DNA of 30,333 bases, taken from NCBI RefSeq assembly GCF_000003605.2, contig NW_003112484.1, positions 11,354-41,686 on the forward strand, given 5' to 3'. This document shows positions 1-10,496 of this stretch, in pieces (the stretch's first letter is position 1; every line of letters begins with the position of its first letter). A program made the position numbers and the translations under genes. This DNA comes from Saccoglossus kowalevskii. Lineage: Eukaryota > Hemichordata > Enteropneusta > Harrimaniidae. A model generated the notes under the pieces. That model saw only the letters and a program-made list of their open reading frames with translations, had not been told where the DNA came from and searched no databases.

Positions 1-251
1 CCAGCTGACCGTCGGACGATACTGTCTCTCAACGGAAGATCGTCGGCGCATTTCAGATATTGTTGGTTACGCCAGAATCTGGAACTGTAAACCAAACTGC
101 TTCTTGTCAAGCAATTGTTTCTCGTTCACCGACTACGGTTTTTAACAACTGTGAAATTAACGTGTCTTTACCCGTCTTTACCTGTGGCTACAACATCAGC
201 TCCAAGAAATCGTCCGTTGTCGGACGGTCAGTAAATGACCAACTTAGCTGG
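1..251. repeat. Possible fold-back element, left edge cut by the window
   Basis: Bases 5-20 (CTGACCGTC then GGACGAT) recur in inverted orientation at 209-231, where the two blocks are separated by seven extra bases. CCAGCT at 1-6 pairs with AGCTGG near 246-251. This suggests terminal inverted repeats of a ~250-bp MITE-like element that starts at or before the window edge. The enclosed frame (60-278) is open for 72 codons but has no ATG and no recognisable domain, so I do not call it a gene. Confidence 0.3.
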
Positions 252-596
252 ACTGTAGTGTCCATTCTTAAGAAATAATGAGTTCGTATTTATTACCGTT
301 AAAATATTGTTATTTACTTATGTTCATTTGCTGTTTCATTAAAACGTAATTTGTGGATATATTTGGTGACATTCGTTTTTCTATAGAGACCTGTCACTGA
401 CGTCATGCGGTACCGGTCTATTGTGCGAGAGATGTTGACGCGTTTGCGTCTTTTAGAATCTTCCGTATAAATCCGCACCAGTAAAAAGGCCTGTATCGAC
501 CCCGGATGAAATCGTATAGGTTTTCTTTTGGGCCAGACGAGCGAAAAATAACATAACTAAAGACTTTTTTTCATATAAGATATATGATAAAACGTT

Positions 597-710
597 TGGA
601 CTGGGTACGGCTTTTGCTGTCCTCGATCGTACGCCGGCGGCTTACGCGCCCTCGCAAACTCGGGCGCTTCCGCCGCATGACCTCTGGCCGCAAAAGCCGT
701 ATCCAGTCCA
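597..710. repeat. Long GC-rich hairpin (fold-back element or structured RNA)
   Basis: The arm at 597-617 (TGGACTGGGTACGGCTTTTGC) is the reverse complement of 690-710 with one mismatch, which would be a G-U pair in RNA. Inside it, a GC-rich second pair of arms (about 629-651 and 661-680, CGCCGGCGG against CCGCCG) closes a short loop around 652-660. The 114-bp block is far more GC-rich than its surroundings. It could be a MITE or fold-back insertion, or a transcribed hairpin. The minus-strand open frame across it (571-810) is a by-product of the palindrome, rich in Arg and Ser, and is not called as a gene. Confidence 0.6.
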
Positions 711-1846
711 TAAAGAATATTACTAGCCGATGTTGGCTAAAATAGAGCTCCGTCGCGCTTTTACACTCGTGTTTATACGTGTTTGGTTTTGAGGGGACGC
801 AAGGAATCATGGGAAGGAAATGAACATTGTTTGTATACGCGAAATTCGAACAGGCGCACCCACTATGTAGAAATTGTGTTGTTCACTGGCAAAAAAGAAA
901 TCTAAGCATTAATTTTTATAGGCAAATGTTGAACCACAAAAATTATGTGAAGATTTTAATAAAAAGACTTTCATCTTGCCACGAAGCAGAAATATGAGAT
1001 GATCTTTAGGTAAATCATTACCATAGAAAACAACGGTAGGATGATTTAAAAATAGACAAGACATGATATTTTCATAATTTATTTTATTTTTGTTATTACG
1101 GTATGAAATGTCATATTTAAAAATGAAAAAAATAATATTTAGCAACATTTCCCCCTTTTTTGCCTTTTCATTGCATCGAAGTTGTTGGTAAGATAACTAT
1201 CTTTATTTTCATACGACAAATATGCCGCACTAGAGATGCAAATAAGCAGTTTCTCTTGATTCAAATACCGCAAAAAAAAAAAAAAAAAAAAAATTTGTCA
1301 AACAAATTTAATGAAGAACCAATAAAACTATCACCCGCTTCGTTTGATTGTTGTGCACGGTAGCGGTGACACGATTCATCAACTGAATATTATTGAGGGC
1401 GCAATTCTCCGAAGATCATAACATTTATGTTAATACGTTTTACGGAAATACTTTTCACTTACATAAAAGGCGGGTGATTTTATGCAAAACGCGAGTGTCG
1501 TCAAAAGAGTCCGAATACGGGTAATACCCGCATAATACAGATATACATTTGCAGGTATTAAGGAGTTCACTGGAAAAAGGACCGCTTAACCTACTACAAA
1601 TTACCACGTCTGTAACGACTTGTCAGTAACAAGATCATTAAATATCCAATTTTTTTTCATTATATTTACCTATGAATGTATAGAAAAATAATCCCCTTCC
1701 CGAATCATATACAGCCCGTGTAAAGTGTAAAATCAAATAGCGCCAATGGGTTACTGAACGTACTAAAAATTGGAGACTTAAAGGGCCTCACAATTATAAC
1801 GGTCTTCAATAATACTTAAATAATTCAGTCAAAAAACTGAGACATT
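711..1846. other. Non-coding upstream region of the TRIM-NHL gene
   Basis: AT-rich with no supported coding exon. It holds a 22-base poly(A) run (1272-1293) and a small palindrome, CGGGTAATACCCG, near 1518-1530. An acceptor-like AG at the end of AATAATTCAG, about 20 bases before the TRIM ATG, could close a 5' UTR intron. No clear TATA box was identified. Confidence 0.4.
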
Positions 1847-4075
1847 ATGGCGAGTGCTGAGTCAAAACTCCTACACGAAATCCACGAGTATTTTCTGGTC
1901 TGTGCAGTGTGCTCCGAGCGGTACAGAAATGCAAGAATTCTACCGTGTTTTCACAGCTTCTGTGAGCAGTGTGTCTGTAAGTTGGTCGATACGGCTGGGG
2001 GAAACAGTATAATATGCCCCGTATGTCGAAAAGGTCACGATCTGCGAGACGGTCTGGCGGGCATACCTAAGAATTTTTATCTCAATGAGCTCGTTGGTTT
2101 GTTCGACAAGAAGCGAAGCGAGGACGTCTCAACAGAAGCAGAATGCGGTAGCTGTGAAAAGGGAGCAGCACAGACTCGATGTCTTGATTGCGCAGTTGGG
2201 CTATGTGATGGTTGTACCCGTATTCATCATCGCTTACATATTCTGAAGTCGCATCGCCTGATGTCTCTTGAAACATACATCATTACGCGCTTCTCTCAGC
2301 CACCTGAAGTGCTGCAACCGTTTTACTGCAACAATCACCATGACAACCAGATAAAATTTCATTGTGATACATGTGATATTCCAATATGTTCGGAGTGTAC
2401 TGACTTGAATCACGTTCCAAGTGATCACGACTACCGATATTTGAATTACACATCATCAAAACATAAGATGTGCTTAGAGGATATGGTAGACAGACAGCAA
2501 GAAATTGAACTGCAAGCAAATGACAGTAAACAGGAATTAAAAAGAATGTCAGAAATTCTGGATAGTCATTTGCACGAAGAAGTGACAAATTTGAATCAAC
2601 ACATCGAGAAAAGAATTATAGAAATCAAAGCCAAGTTCAATAAAGATGGAGATAAACTGTTGGCGGACATGAAGCGTGAATATCAATCACTGAAACAGAA
2701 CTTGAAAGCACGAATTAAGGAACTTGAAGTTGCTGAGATCGACATGAAAAATGCAAGTGACTTTGGGGAGAAACTAATAAATTCAGGGAATGCTGAACAG
2801 ATGATGTCAGCAAAAAGGAGAATGGCGTCGCATATAGATGGAATGATAGAAAGTAACACCGAGCAAAACCAAGCAGAAGACGGATTTGTTCAATTCAAGA
2901 CAGAATATTTCCACAAAACCCAAAGCCTTGGACTAATGCGTTGTCACAGATGTAGTTCAGAACCTCCGGATGTATCCAAGTTTCAAATTGCAAGAAATGA
3001 AGAAAAAACAGTTGCCGTGACGACAAATGATGAATATTGCAGATCATCAGCTATAACGGAGACCAGATCTAAACTAAAGACATCTGACAAGATTGAACGA
3101 AAAGTGAAATCTGTAGAAAATCAAGACAGGACAATGTCTCTGAAAAATCATTTTAAAGTAGACGAAACACATAAATTGTCAGTTTCTGTGCTCAATCCAC
3201 CTATTGAGAGATCACAATCACCAGCTGTGATTTCCATAATTGGTAATAAGAGTTTAATATGCAAATATGGTGTTCAGGGTATAGGCGTGGGTCAGTTCAA
3301 TAATATCCTAGGTGTTAGTGTAGGTGGGAATGGGGTAACTGCTGTATGTGACCCAGGTAATCACAGAGTTCAGTTATTTTCTGTATATGGCACACACCAA
3401 CGTGTTCTTCACTTCACTCATTTTACATCCGATTTCAACCCACGATATGTAGCTGTATCAAGGAATGGTTTTTACTTCGTTACAGATTGGAATAACAGAC
3501 AAGTTGTCGTGTGTGACGAAAACAATAAGATAATTAGATGCTTTGGGAATCAGGAATTGACATCCCCTATGGGTATTGCTATTAGTCCTGTGAATGACAG
3601 AGTGTATATCAGTGATTACAATACACATTGTGTTAAAATCTACACGCAGGATGGAGAATACATCAAGACTTTTGGTTCTCATGGTAGTGGGAAATGGCAG
3701 TTTTCCTGTCCGTGGGGAATGACCGTCAATAACAAGGGCAATGTCATTGTGGCTGACTACAGCAACCATCGCATTCAGGTGTGTGATCCTAATGGTGTGT
3801 TCTTATTCAGTTTTGGCAGTAAGGGGAATGGTAATAATCAGTTCAATTGTCCGTATGATGTTGCTTGTGATAACAATGGCAATATGTATGTTTCTGATTA
3901 TTGCAATAACAGGGTCATGAAATATGATTCACACGGTGTATTTATATCTCGTATTGATAGTGACCAGGATGCATTGCGGTACCCTGGTGGCATCGGTGTC
4001 ACTGGGGATAATATATGCGGTCGCATTGTGGTATCAAACCGTGGGGATAACTGCGTTAAAGTATTTGCACAATGA
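1847..4075 (+). CDS. TRIM-NHL protein, TRIM2/3/71-like E3 ubiquitin ligase
   Basis: A complete, intronless 742-residue protein. Order of parts: C3HC4 RING at 19-60 (C19-x2-C22, C34-x-H36-x2-C39-x2-C42, C57-x2-C60); B-box 1 about 100-136; B-box 2 at 161-194 (C161, H164, C173, C176, C181, C184, H189, H194); coiled coil about 205-345; a polar, poorly conserved linker about 365-465; then about six NHL repeats (470-742) with typical VADYSNHRIQV and VSDYCNNRVMKYD strands. Family knowledge: the RING recruits E2 enzymes for ubiquitin transfer, the coiled coil dimerises, and the NHL propeller binds protein or RNA. The filamin-type Ig domain of vertebrate TRIM2/3/71 is not evident in the linker, so orthology to any one of them is not claimed. 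The ATG has A at -3 and G at +4. TGA stops the frame at 4073-4075. Confidence 0.93.
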   Translation: MASAESKLLHEIHEYFLVCAVCSERYRNARILPCFHSFCEQCVCKLVDTAGGNSIICPVCRKGHDLRDGLAGIPKNFYLNELVGLFDKKRSEDVSTEAECGSCEKGAAQTRCLDCAVGLCDGCTRIHHRLHILKSHRLMSLETYIITRFSQPPEVLQPFYCNNHHDNQIKFHCDTCDIPICSECTDLNHVPSDHDYRYLNYTSSKHKMCLEDMVDRQQEIELQANDSKQELKRMSEILDSHLHEEVTNLNQHIEKRIIEIKAKFNKDGDKLLADMKREYQSLKQNLKARIKELEVAEIDMKNASDFGEKLINSGNAEQMMSAKRRMASHIDGMIESNTEQNQAEDGFVQFKTEYFHKTQSLGLMRCHRCSSEPPDVSKFQIARNEEKTVAVTTNDEYCRSSAITETRSKLKTSDKIERKVKSVENQDRTMSLKNHFKVDETHKLSVSVLNPPIERSQSPAVISIIGNKSLICKYGVQGIGVGQFNNILGVSVGGNGVTAVCDPGNHRVQLFSVYGTHQRVLHFTHFTSDFNPRYVAVSRNGFYFVTDWNNRQVVVCDENNKIIRCFGNQELTSPMGIAISPVNDRVYISDYNTHCVKIYTQDGEYIKTFGSHGSGKWQFSCPWGMTVNNKGNVIVADYSNHRIQVCDPNGVFLFSFGSKGNGNNQFNCPYDVACDNNGNMYVSDYCNNRVMKYDSHGVFISRIDSDQDALRYPGGIGVTGDNICGRIVVSNRGDNCVKVFAQ

Positions 4076-4426
4076 AGAGTGTATCATGATGCAAATTGTT
4101 GATGTTGATACTCCGGTCCATATAAAGATGTTTTCTGATGAGCTTCCGAAGTTTTTGATTTTCATGTAATCATTTTGCAATTGTTCTGTGTCCGCGTTAC
4201 AACTTTTTGATTTATTCACGTTGCGAAAAATTGTTATACTGTGTTCAAAGAAAAAAAATTATAATGGGAATTTTTTGTTTTATATCGGGTAGATGATTTT
4301 GATTATATCGAATATGATTTGATATATATCGGGTTATATTGGAGAAGATTATTTTGGTTATATCAAGAAATAATAGTGGTTGCATCACATTTCACTTATA
4401 TGGGTTTATAGAATGGAAGCATATCA

Positions 4427-4432
4427 AATAAA
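4427..4432 (+). terminator. Poly(A) signal of the TRIM-NHL gene
   Basis: AATAAA lies about 350 bases past the stop codon on the coding strand, the nearest canonical signal. The 3' UTR would be AT-rich with several near-repeats of TATATCGGGT and TTATATC (about 4280-4370). Confidence 0.5.
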
Positions 4433-5226
4433 TTCAAGCACTGTGAGGGCGATGCTATGGATTTAGTTTAACGAAATAAATAGCGTACAATTTGAATATA
4501 ACAATTTCTTTTGATTGATAGTAAACTCATTTTCAACAAATTATGAGTTTTACTGGACCATGGGGGTAAAATCTGTCTTTTACGCCGATTTAGTTTAAGC
4601 CGCCCTAAATTGACCCTAAAAGTCTCGACCGGCTCTCCGTTTTTACAGAAACGGTTTTTGCACGTGTGCACAATAACGCCGCCTTGAAAAGCATGCCCTC
4701 AATGTCAGCCTACTTATAGAGTTTCATTTCTTGCAAAACATGGTGGCCGATAACAACGCCAGCTCAGTTTAGTCTTTATATACGTATGAACACAGGACCA
4801 ATTAAAACCACTGGCCCAAAAATACAATAGTACAATCATTAAATATACAATAGTTGAGGGAACACACTATATACAAGAAAAATATAATATATTCTGATAA
4901 GCGTGTCTCCTTTCTGACCAGTAAACGCGAGGTAAACAAATTTATCTGTATTGCGTATAGTGGCAACTTTGTCAGAACTCACGAGCTCGATAAGTTTACC
5001 AGGATAACAATCAGTGTGATAATATAACGGGATATATTGTTCACGTATAATTCATGGAAAGTGGGTCAAATGGTATTCGTCCTCAATGGTGTTATTTAGA
5101 CACAAAATGGCAAATTTCTTTCAATTCTAGCAAGTTAAAAGTGTCTTCACGTTTCAATTTTTAAATTATGAGACGATACTCGAAGTCTGGTCAGAGCAAT
5201 TGTATGTAATAAATTATCTGTATGAC
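4433..5226. other. Intergenic, no supported gene
   Basis: AT-rich sequence. A short hairpin (CCGTTTTTACAGAAACGG, about 4638-4655) and the palindrome GCACGTGTGC next to it are the only structures I see. The minus-strand open frame at 4468-4671 looks like chance. Confidence 0.4.
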
Positions 5227-5529
5227 TTAAATATTTTTCTCGTGGAAAACTGAAGTTAGTTTAAATCTTTCATAATGGTCAAGTTTTGAGTACATCTTGA
5301 TTTGTTCTTGCCAACATTGGAAATCCATGTCGTACGATCTTTGTTTAAATAATTTAAGGAATGTCGATTCGCAGACTACTACTTGATTTACCCGTGCCTC
5401 GCCAAAATCAAAAGAAAATAACGTTAATTTCAAATTACGTGCCCAACATGTTTTAATATTGTTTGCTTGGTGAAGTTGACATTTGTAGCACGCAAGAACG
5501 TAGCGATCATTAATTTTTAGAATACGTAG
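5227..5529 (-). other. Open frame of about 100 codons, unrecognised
   Basis: On the minus strand a frame is open from an in-frame stop at 5530-5532 to TAA at 5227-5229, longer than most in this AT-rich stretch. The translation has balanced composition (segments such as KCQLHQANNIKTCWARN and DFQCWQEQIKMYSKLDHYERF) but no domain I recognise and no ATG near the start. It may be an exon, a decayed transposon fragment, or chance. No convincing splice acceptor was found upstream. Confidence 0.15.
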
Positions 5530-5961
5530 TCAATATTTGGTAATTTTCTCAAGCCTACGCGACCTTAAACTCGGTTGACCTACCTAACTTACCCCTAGAA
5601 GCAAGGTTTATATAGCGTTATATGGAATTTTAAGGACATATTTACAAAACTTGTGTAATATAATCGCCACATCTTTTGCTTTGTCAAATCCCTATACTTC
5701 AGATCCAAATGTTTGCTTTAAAAATAAACATAATGGTTTCAACTGACAATATGAACACCTGAAAATTTGTCCGTGAAACGTTTGCTCAGATCGTTAGTAT
5801 ACAACAACAAAAGCAAAGGTTCAGAATTTAAAACTACGTGAATATAACTATAGTCGCACAATGCGTTTATGACTTGTTCGCACTGGCATTAAAACAAATG
5901 GGAAATAATTTTAAACTTATAAACAATAAGAGAATATTCCGAAAGGAATGTGTTATGGGTT
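5530..5961. other. Intergenic, nothing recognised
   Basis: AT-rich sequence without open frames, repeats or signals that stand out. Confidence 0.4.
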
Positions 5962-6069
5962 TAGCCTGACATGTAGGCGTGAGTGACGCCCTCGCCGGCC
6001 GAACCGCATTAGACCTAACTAACGGTTTGGGGCACCACAGAAGGCGCAACTCACGCGACATTGTCAGGG
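5962..6069. mobile_element. Fold-back MITE-like element, copy 1
   Basis: Starts TAGCCTGACATGTAGGCGTG and ends with GGCGCAACTCACGCGACATT followed by GTCAGGG. The ends are imperfect inverted repeats of about 30 bp (CCTGACA-TGTAGGCGTGAGTGACGCC against CCTGACAATGTCGCGTGAGTTGCGCC, read on opposite strands). The same element recurs at 22101-22193 with about 80% identity by eye, and as a more diverged form near 15220-15305. No coding capacity. Confidence 0.65.
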
Positions 6070-8652
6070 TTCAGACGCCCAGTACGCGTGTTCTTGTTTA
6101 TGTGTTGCGTACTGTGTACGTGTAAACGGTGACGATGGGTACCGGTAAGACCTCCAGTTCAACAATCATGTTACTTGACGCATTTGATCCTGGAAATGGT
6201 AAATCATTCTTTGTTCAATTGTAATGACGTGCTCAATAATTTTGAATATTTTTTGGCAATGATAATAACAAGTCAGTCGCGATACATCGTGTGCATAACT
6301 GTATTTGTATTATTGGATAATTAATTAATTAATTAATTAATTAAAATTACTGCGAATAAATACTCTGCTTTCTTTCCTCAAATGTGTACCAACATTTATT
6401 TAAAAAGGTCATTCATATTAATAATTAGGTGGTATCCGAATCAAAACGAAGGATTGTGATTGGAAACGAATTCTCTTGATATAAACAGTTACAAGCGCAA
6501 ATATAAGTGTTCGACTGTGGGAATGCTCGCTATTGTATAAGGACATTTGGCTAATAAAACATACTCTTGAAATAAATAAATGGTAACTTTTCGAACAAGT
6601 TCCCCAGCTGTGGTGTTTTTTGTTTGTTAAATAATAATAATGCAAAAAAAACACGGCACCAACGTCATTTTTTTCTCGTTGTATAATACTGCTCCTAGTG
6701 TGTCATATTTTTTGTTTCGGGCTTACTGGCACGTTTTCGTCAGTTATTTGCGCTGCTATCACAGCTTACTTCAATATTCCGCAGTTACCCAAATTGTGGA
6801 CCCGAAACAAATAATGCAGCGCGACGACGACCAACATCAACATTGATTTTTCCGCAACCAAATGCGCTTCTCTAATGAAATCACTGCACGAGTACGAGTT
6901 TTGACAGAGACACGGCTTGCACTAATTACTGCCAGTGACTCCTTTGATACCTTCCAATAACATAAAAATACCTAGTTAAAGCTTGGAACTCGCTCTGTTT
7001 GTACTATTTGGTTTACGCAACAGGGCTCATACCACTAATTGAATTTCCATAGACGACAATGTTAACATATGACGAGATTGCTATATGAAAATGATGAACA
7101 AAGTTGAAAACATGGCTCAAAAATGGGAAATCAACATGCCAGTAATCAAGCACTTGAAAAAAACTAACATGTTGGCCAGCTCAAACTCTTGCAAATCTCA
7201 GGTAAACAAGACACACCTACTGAATTTGGATTGCACCTAGAGAAATCACTGGAAAAACACCAAGATTAGAACATCCAAATACACGCAGTAGTAAACAAAA
7301 GACCACATGTTGGTCTCACCTTTGACCCAAGTGATCACGCCCTCAAACAGGGAGCACGTGAGAAAAAAAATAGTTAAAAAATTTCATTGGTTCTTGCTAA
7401 GCATTTAAATTGAGCAGCCATTGGTTAGTGGCATGAGACCAACAGTACAGTCATAGTCGCCATCTGTGTTTAAATCGACCCATATCTCACGCATGCGTGG
7501 CCCGACCGCCCTTTAAAAATAGGTTTCGTTCATTGAAAAAAAGGGTACTGCGCATCACATTGCATTTATCGTAGTCCCAGTATTTTAAAGCAGAACTATT
7601 AAATATGATGTAATATTTTGTGCAAAAATAAACGGATTATAGAAAACTGTAACAGGCTAAGACACAGAGTGAAATAGAAATGATTATTCAAATACTTCAA
7701 TTTACAAGTAACCTGTAGAATGCTGTGTGGGTAATATTTTTTATATTGATTTGTGTTGTATTTGCATTAAATATTTACCGAACAATGAGAAATCTATAGG
7801 ATTGGATATACCTCTCAGCTGGCTTCACATGCATAGTTCAAGACTGCCTAACCGGTGCTTATACCAGGATTTAGTTACAGCACCTAGACGGTCTGTGGTT
7901 ACAGCTTCATGTTCCGAGTAATCGCATTAAATTGACATTACAATAGAAAATAAAAGCTGGCACTCCCATGCAATTAATAGGAAATGAAATTCCTGGGATT
8001 GAAACATAGATTTTGAAGTCACTGGTATAGAAAATGAATAACTTGGCATAAAGTCGAGGTAGTTTATTTAATTAGTGCTGAACTGGAGACTGAAATTATA
8101 ATTACGTTCGTTGTCATATAATTTTTTTATTTCAATTTCTCTGAAGTCAAATAGAATACACACACGAAAGGATGTTTTGGGAGGTGTAGTGTATATGGAG
8201 GGGTAGGGGTGGGTGTCATATAATTTGTTCATTCCCAACTCTCATGAAGTCACTTAGAATTTCACTTAATTTATTTTCGCTGAAAAGTTTTCAGGTTACG
8301 TGTGGATTTAATTTTCAGTGTTCTGTATCAAGTCTCAATAGAGTATGAGGGAAATGACATTTTCACTGGAATTTATTTTAGCGGAAAAATGTTTTTTTTA
8401 GTGAAAATGAAGTATTCCACATTATTATACATCTGTCACCGTAAAATATAGGTAAGGCTCTGTCAAAATTTGAAAGAGCAACTAATATTCTTTAAACTAG
8501 TATTTATTTATAGATTTAATTTTTCATTCTGTTCGTGAGCTCGCTGGAGCCTTCATCCCTTGTCTATTTCTTACACTAGATACCAGCCTATACCCCCTCC
8601 CCGCTCATATGGAGTGCGTACAGTCTCAGATCTAAGGTACAGTTGATTATAG
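6070..8652. other. Long intergenic stretch without a supported gene
   Basis: Holds the TTAA microsatellite (6319-6344). It also contains a 10-bp inverted pair GTTGGTCTCA / TGAGACCAAC (about 7309-7318 and 7435-7444) and a small plus-strand frame of about 50 codons beginning ATG at 7085, whose composition is dominated by Lys and Asn. An ATGGGTACCGGTAAGA segment near 6134 resembles a first exon followed by a donor, without any partner exon found. None of these is strong enough to call a gene. Confidence 0.35.
6319..6344. repeat. (TTAA)n microsatellite
   Basis: Six to seven uninterrupted TTAA units in an AT-rich setting. Confidence 0.9.
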
Positions 8653-8874
8653 TTCCTGGGCTCCCTGTGTTTCAATCCACGGCTAGCAAGCAACATCACA
8701 AGCGAAGTTGTAGCGCGCAGCTCAGCTACGACCGCTGTCGACGAAAGTCATCCCGTCAGTGGAGTGCCGCAGTTGCACGGCATATTTGCCAATGCACAAT
8801 TCCATGGAGGAACTGATTCGGAACAGTTCACCGAGATCGGACGGCTACCTATCGTGCCAATCCTTCACCACTGA
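8653..8874 (+). other. GC-rich open block, possible exon or element remnant
   Basis: About 220 bp of markedly higher GC than either side. On the plus strand it is open from just after an acceptor-like TTATAG (AG at 8651-8652) to a TGA near 8872, about 73 codons, with a coding-like segment GGTDSEQFTEIGRLPIVP. A second frame starts from an ATG at about 8812 (MEELIRNSSP). No domain is recognised and no partner exon was found. A decayed transposon or SINE is equally possible. Confidence 0.2.
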
Positions 8875-8880
8875 ATTCAA

Positions 8881-9475
8881 ACGAATCACGTGGTGTGCTG
8901 TTACATTTTCAAAGGCGTGATTCAACTATTAGGGGCGTTTCAGTAAAAAACAACAACATCGCAATGCATGCAAATTCAACATTTTCAAACCAGTATACTA
9001 AAACAGAAATGTTCAGAGATACAAAAGAAGGATAGATATTGCTTTTCAGTATACACGTCTCTGTTGACACAAACCTTCACATATTCTACTCCCAATTATT
9101 CCTACGTAAAATGGAATAGCCTCTTTCCATGTAAACACTCTTAGTAAAATCACGTGATAGGCTGTTAACATGTGCTGTTACATACTTTTCCGCCGGTATG
9201 GAAAATGTGTTTAATTAGCTCTCATTCAAGCAACAATGCAGATTTCCCAGTGAGAGTGAAACTGGTTCGATTCTGCCATTAGAATAAAGGGGAAATTTCA
9301 GCAAAAAACAAATAACCCTAGAATGCATACAATACGCTGGACTTCGGTACAAATCTCGCATTAGTTACAACAGCAGAATACCACACTATATATTGTATAT
9401 CGGCCTGAACCTCTCTGTTGCAATTCCAGAAATTACCCCCATATGTACAACCATTTTCCACCTTAGTATCACCCA
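8881..9475. repeat. Diverged direct duplication, period about 355 bp
   Basis: Matching landmarks occur twice in the same order and spacing: AATCACGTG with GCTGTTACAT, then TTTCAGTAAAAAACAA near 8938 against TTTCAGCAAAAAACAA near 9296, followed by AATGCATGCAA / AATGCATACAA and CTCTGTTG near 9059 and 9414. The copies are heavily diverged between the landmarks. This could be an old tandem duplication or two copies of one dispersed element. Confidence 0.4.
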
Positions 9476-9479
9476 CCCC

Positions 9480-9791
9480 CGAAAAAAACTCTTAATACCA
9501 CGCTGAAACGTTTGGTAAAAATTATTATTTGTTTAATTCAGTTATTTGACTATGATCATGGAAAAACTCGTACATTGGTCAGTATTTTGTTTTCGAACAA
9601 TGTCAGTTAATTAGTTAAACTCGGCATTCTTATTAGAACTACTTTAGTTGTTTTACACACATTTTACTAGACATATAACCAATTCAATAATTGTGCTTGT
9701 TAATTTGAAAATTCGTGTTTAAACAATCATAATATAATAATGACGGTTAACACGCGAAGAGTAGTAACCGAGCTGGTATCCTTGTCCAGTA
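9480..9791. other. AT-rich 3' flank of the small secreted-peptide gene
   Basis: Probable 3' UTR and downstream region of the minus-strand gene. A minus-strand ATTAAA variant poly(A) signal lies near 9532-9537. No canonical AATAAA was found on the minus strand here. Confidence 0.35.
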
Positions 9792-10496
9792 TCATTCTTC
9801 TGCATCATCCAAAATGTCGTCAAGACGTTTCCTGGCAATGGCTTCTTTCTCTTCCAATTCTTTCAATTCTAACTTTGTCTTCAGATATTCTTCTATGACA
9901 TCATATTTACCATCTCTATAACACAGAAAGTTAAAGTGAGTGCGTGAGAGAGTGAGTGAGTGAGTGACTAAGTGAGTAGGTGGTTTGCAATTGGTGATTG
10001 AGTAGTCAGTCAGTCAGTCGGGTAATTCGTGAGCGTACGTGCGGCCTTGAAAGAGAGCCTTAGAGAGCCTTAAGCAAAATATCAATAGTAATGTAGAATT
10101 TGACATTACAGTTAAAGAACATATTACTTCTTGTTCCACCTTAAATTATACGACTGTGTATCACAAATTATATTATTATAATGGGTTATTATATTTCGTC
10201 ATGATATCTGCTTAGATTAGAGTTGCCCATCGTAAATATATTTTTGGCTCATTAATTAGAAAACTGAATCACTTCCTGACTCATTCTCTAAGAAACCTTC
10301 TTTATTGTCAAACAGTATTTTTTGATGTCATACAGGAACTATCTACATATCAGATTATATTAGCTAATAGATCGAACGTATCAACGTACCTATCCATTTC
10401 CCTATTTCTTCTTCTTCGTGAACTAGGGATCCCATTGGCAAGCGTCAACACCAGCAAGGCACAGAACAATAAACTCCACACTTTTAGGCTTTTCAT
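9792..10496 (-). CDS. Small secreted polybasic peptide precursor, two exons, 76 aa
   Basis: Reconstructed by splicing. Exon 1 is 10496 down to 10390, ending AG before GTACGT; exon 2 is 9915 down to 9792, after CTTTCTGTGTTATAG. The phase-2 junction restores AGA (Arg36) and the sum is 77 codons including TGA. The ATG has A at -3. Residues 1-20 form a clear signal peptide (MKSLKVWSLLFCALLVLTLA). A tetrabasic RRRR (27-30) follows, then an acidic, strongly helical segment rich in Glu, Lys and Leu (about 38-64), an internal RKR (64-66) and a short acidic tail (LDDILDDAEE). After the signal peptide there is no cysteine. RRRR and RKR are typical prohormone-convertase or furin sites, so a secreted peptide or processed hormone is inferred. 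I do not recognise the family. The 474-bp intron carries a GAGT/CAGT repeat. A possible further acceptor (CGTTTTGTAG) just before the ATG hints at a 5' UTR exon. Confidence 0.72.
9936..10020. repeat. (GAGT)n / (CAGT)n microsatellite
   Basis: Imperfect GAGT units, then a run of CAGT units near 10006-10019, inside the intron of the small secreted-peptide gene. Confidence 0.8.

Noticed and set aside
60-278. 72-codon plus frame preceded by an acceptor-like TTTCAG
   Set aside because: No ATG start, no recognisable domain, and its ends coincide with inverted repeats; better read as an element fragment.
571-810. 79-codon minus frame with Arg-rich sequence
   Set aside because: Explained by the GC-rich hairpin at 597-710.
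1272-1293. Poly(A) run as the tail of a SINE or processed pseudogene
   Set aside because: No element body or gene-like sequence could be identified upstream, and no target duplication was seen.
7085-7240. Plus frame of about 50 codons (MKMMNKVENMAQKW...) with CAG-GTAAAC inside
   Set aside because: Lys/Asn-rich composition is expected from AT-rich DNA; no partner exon or domain.
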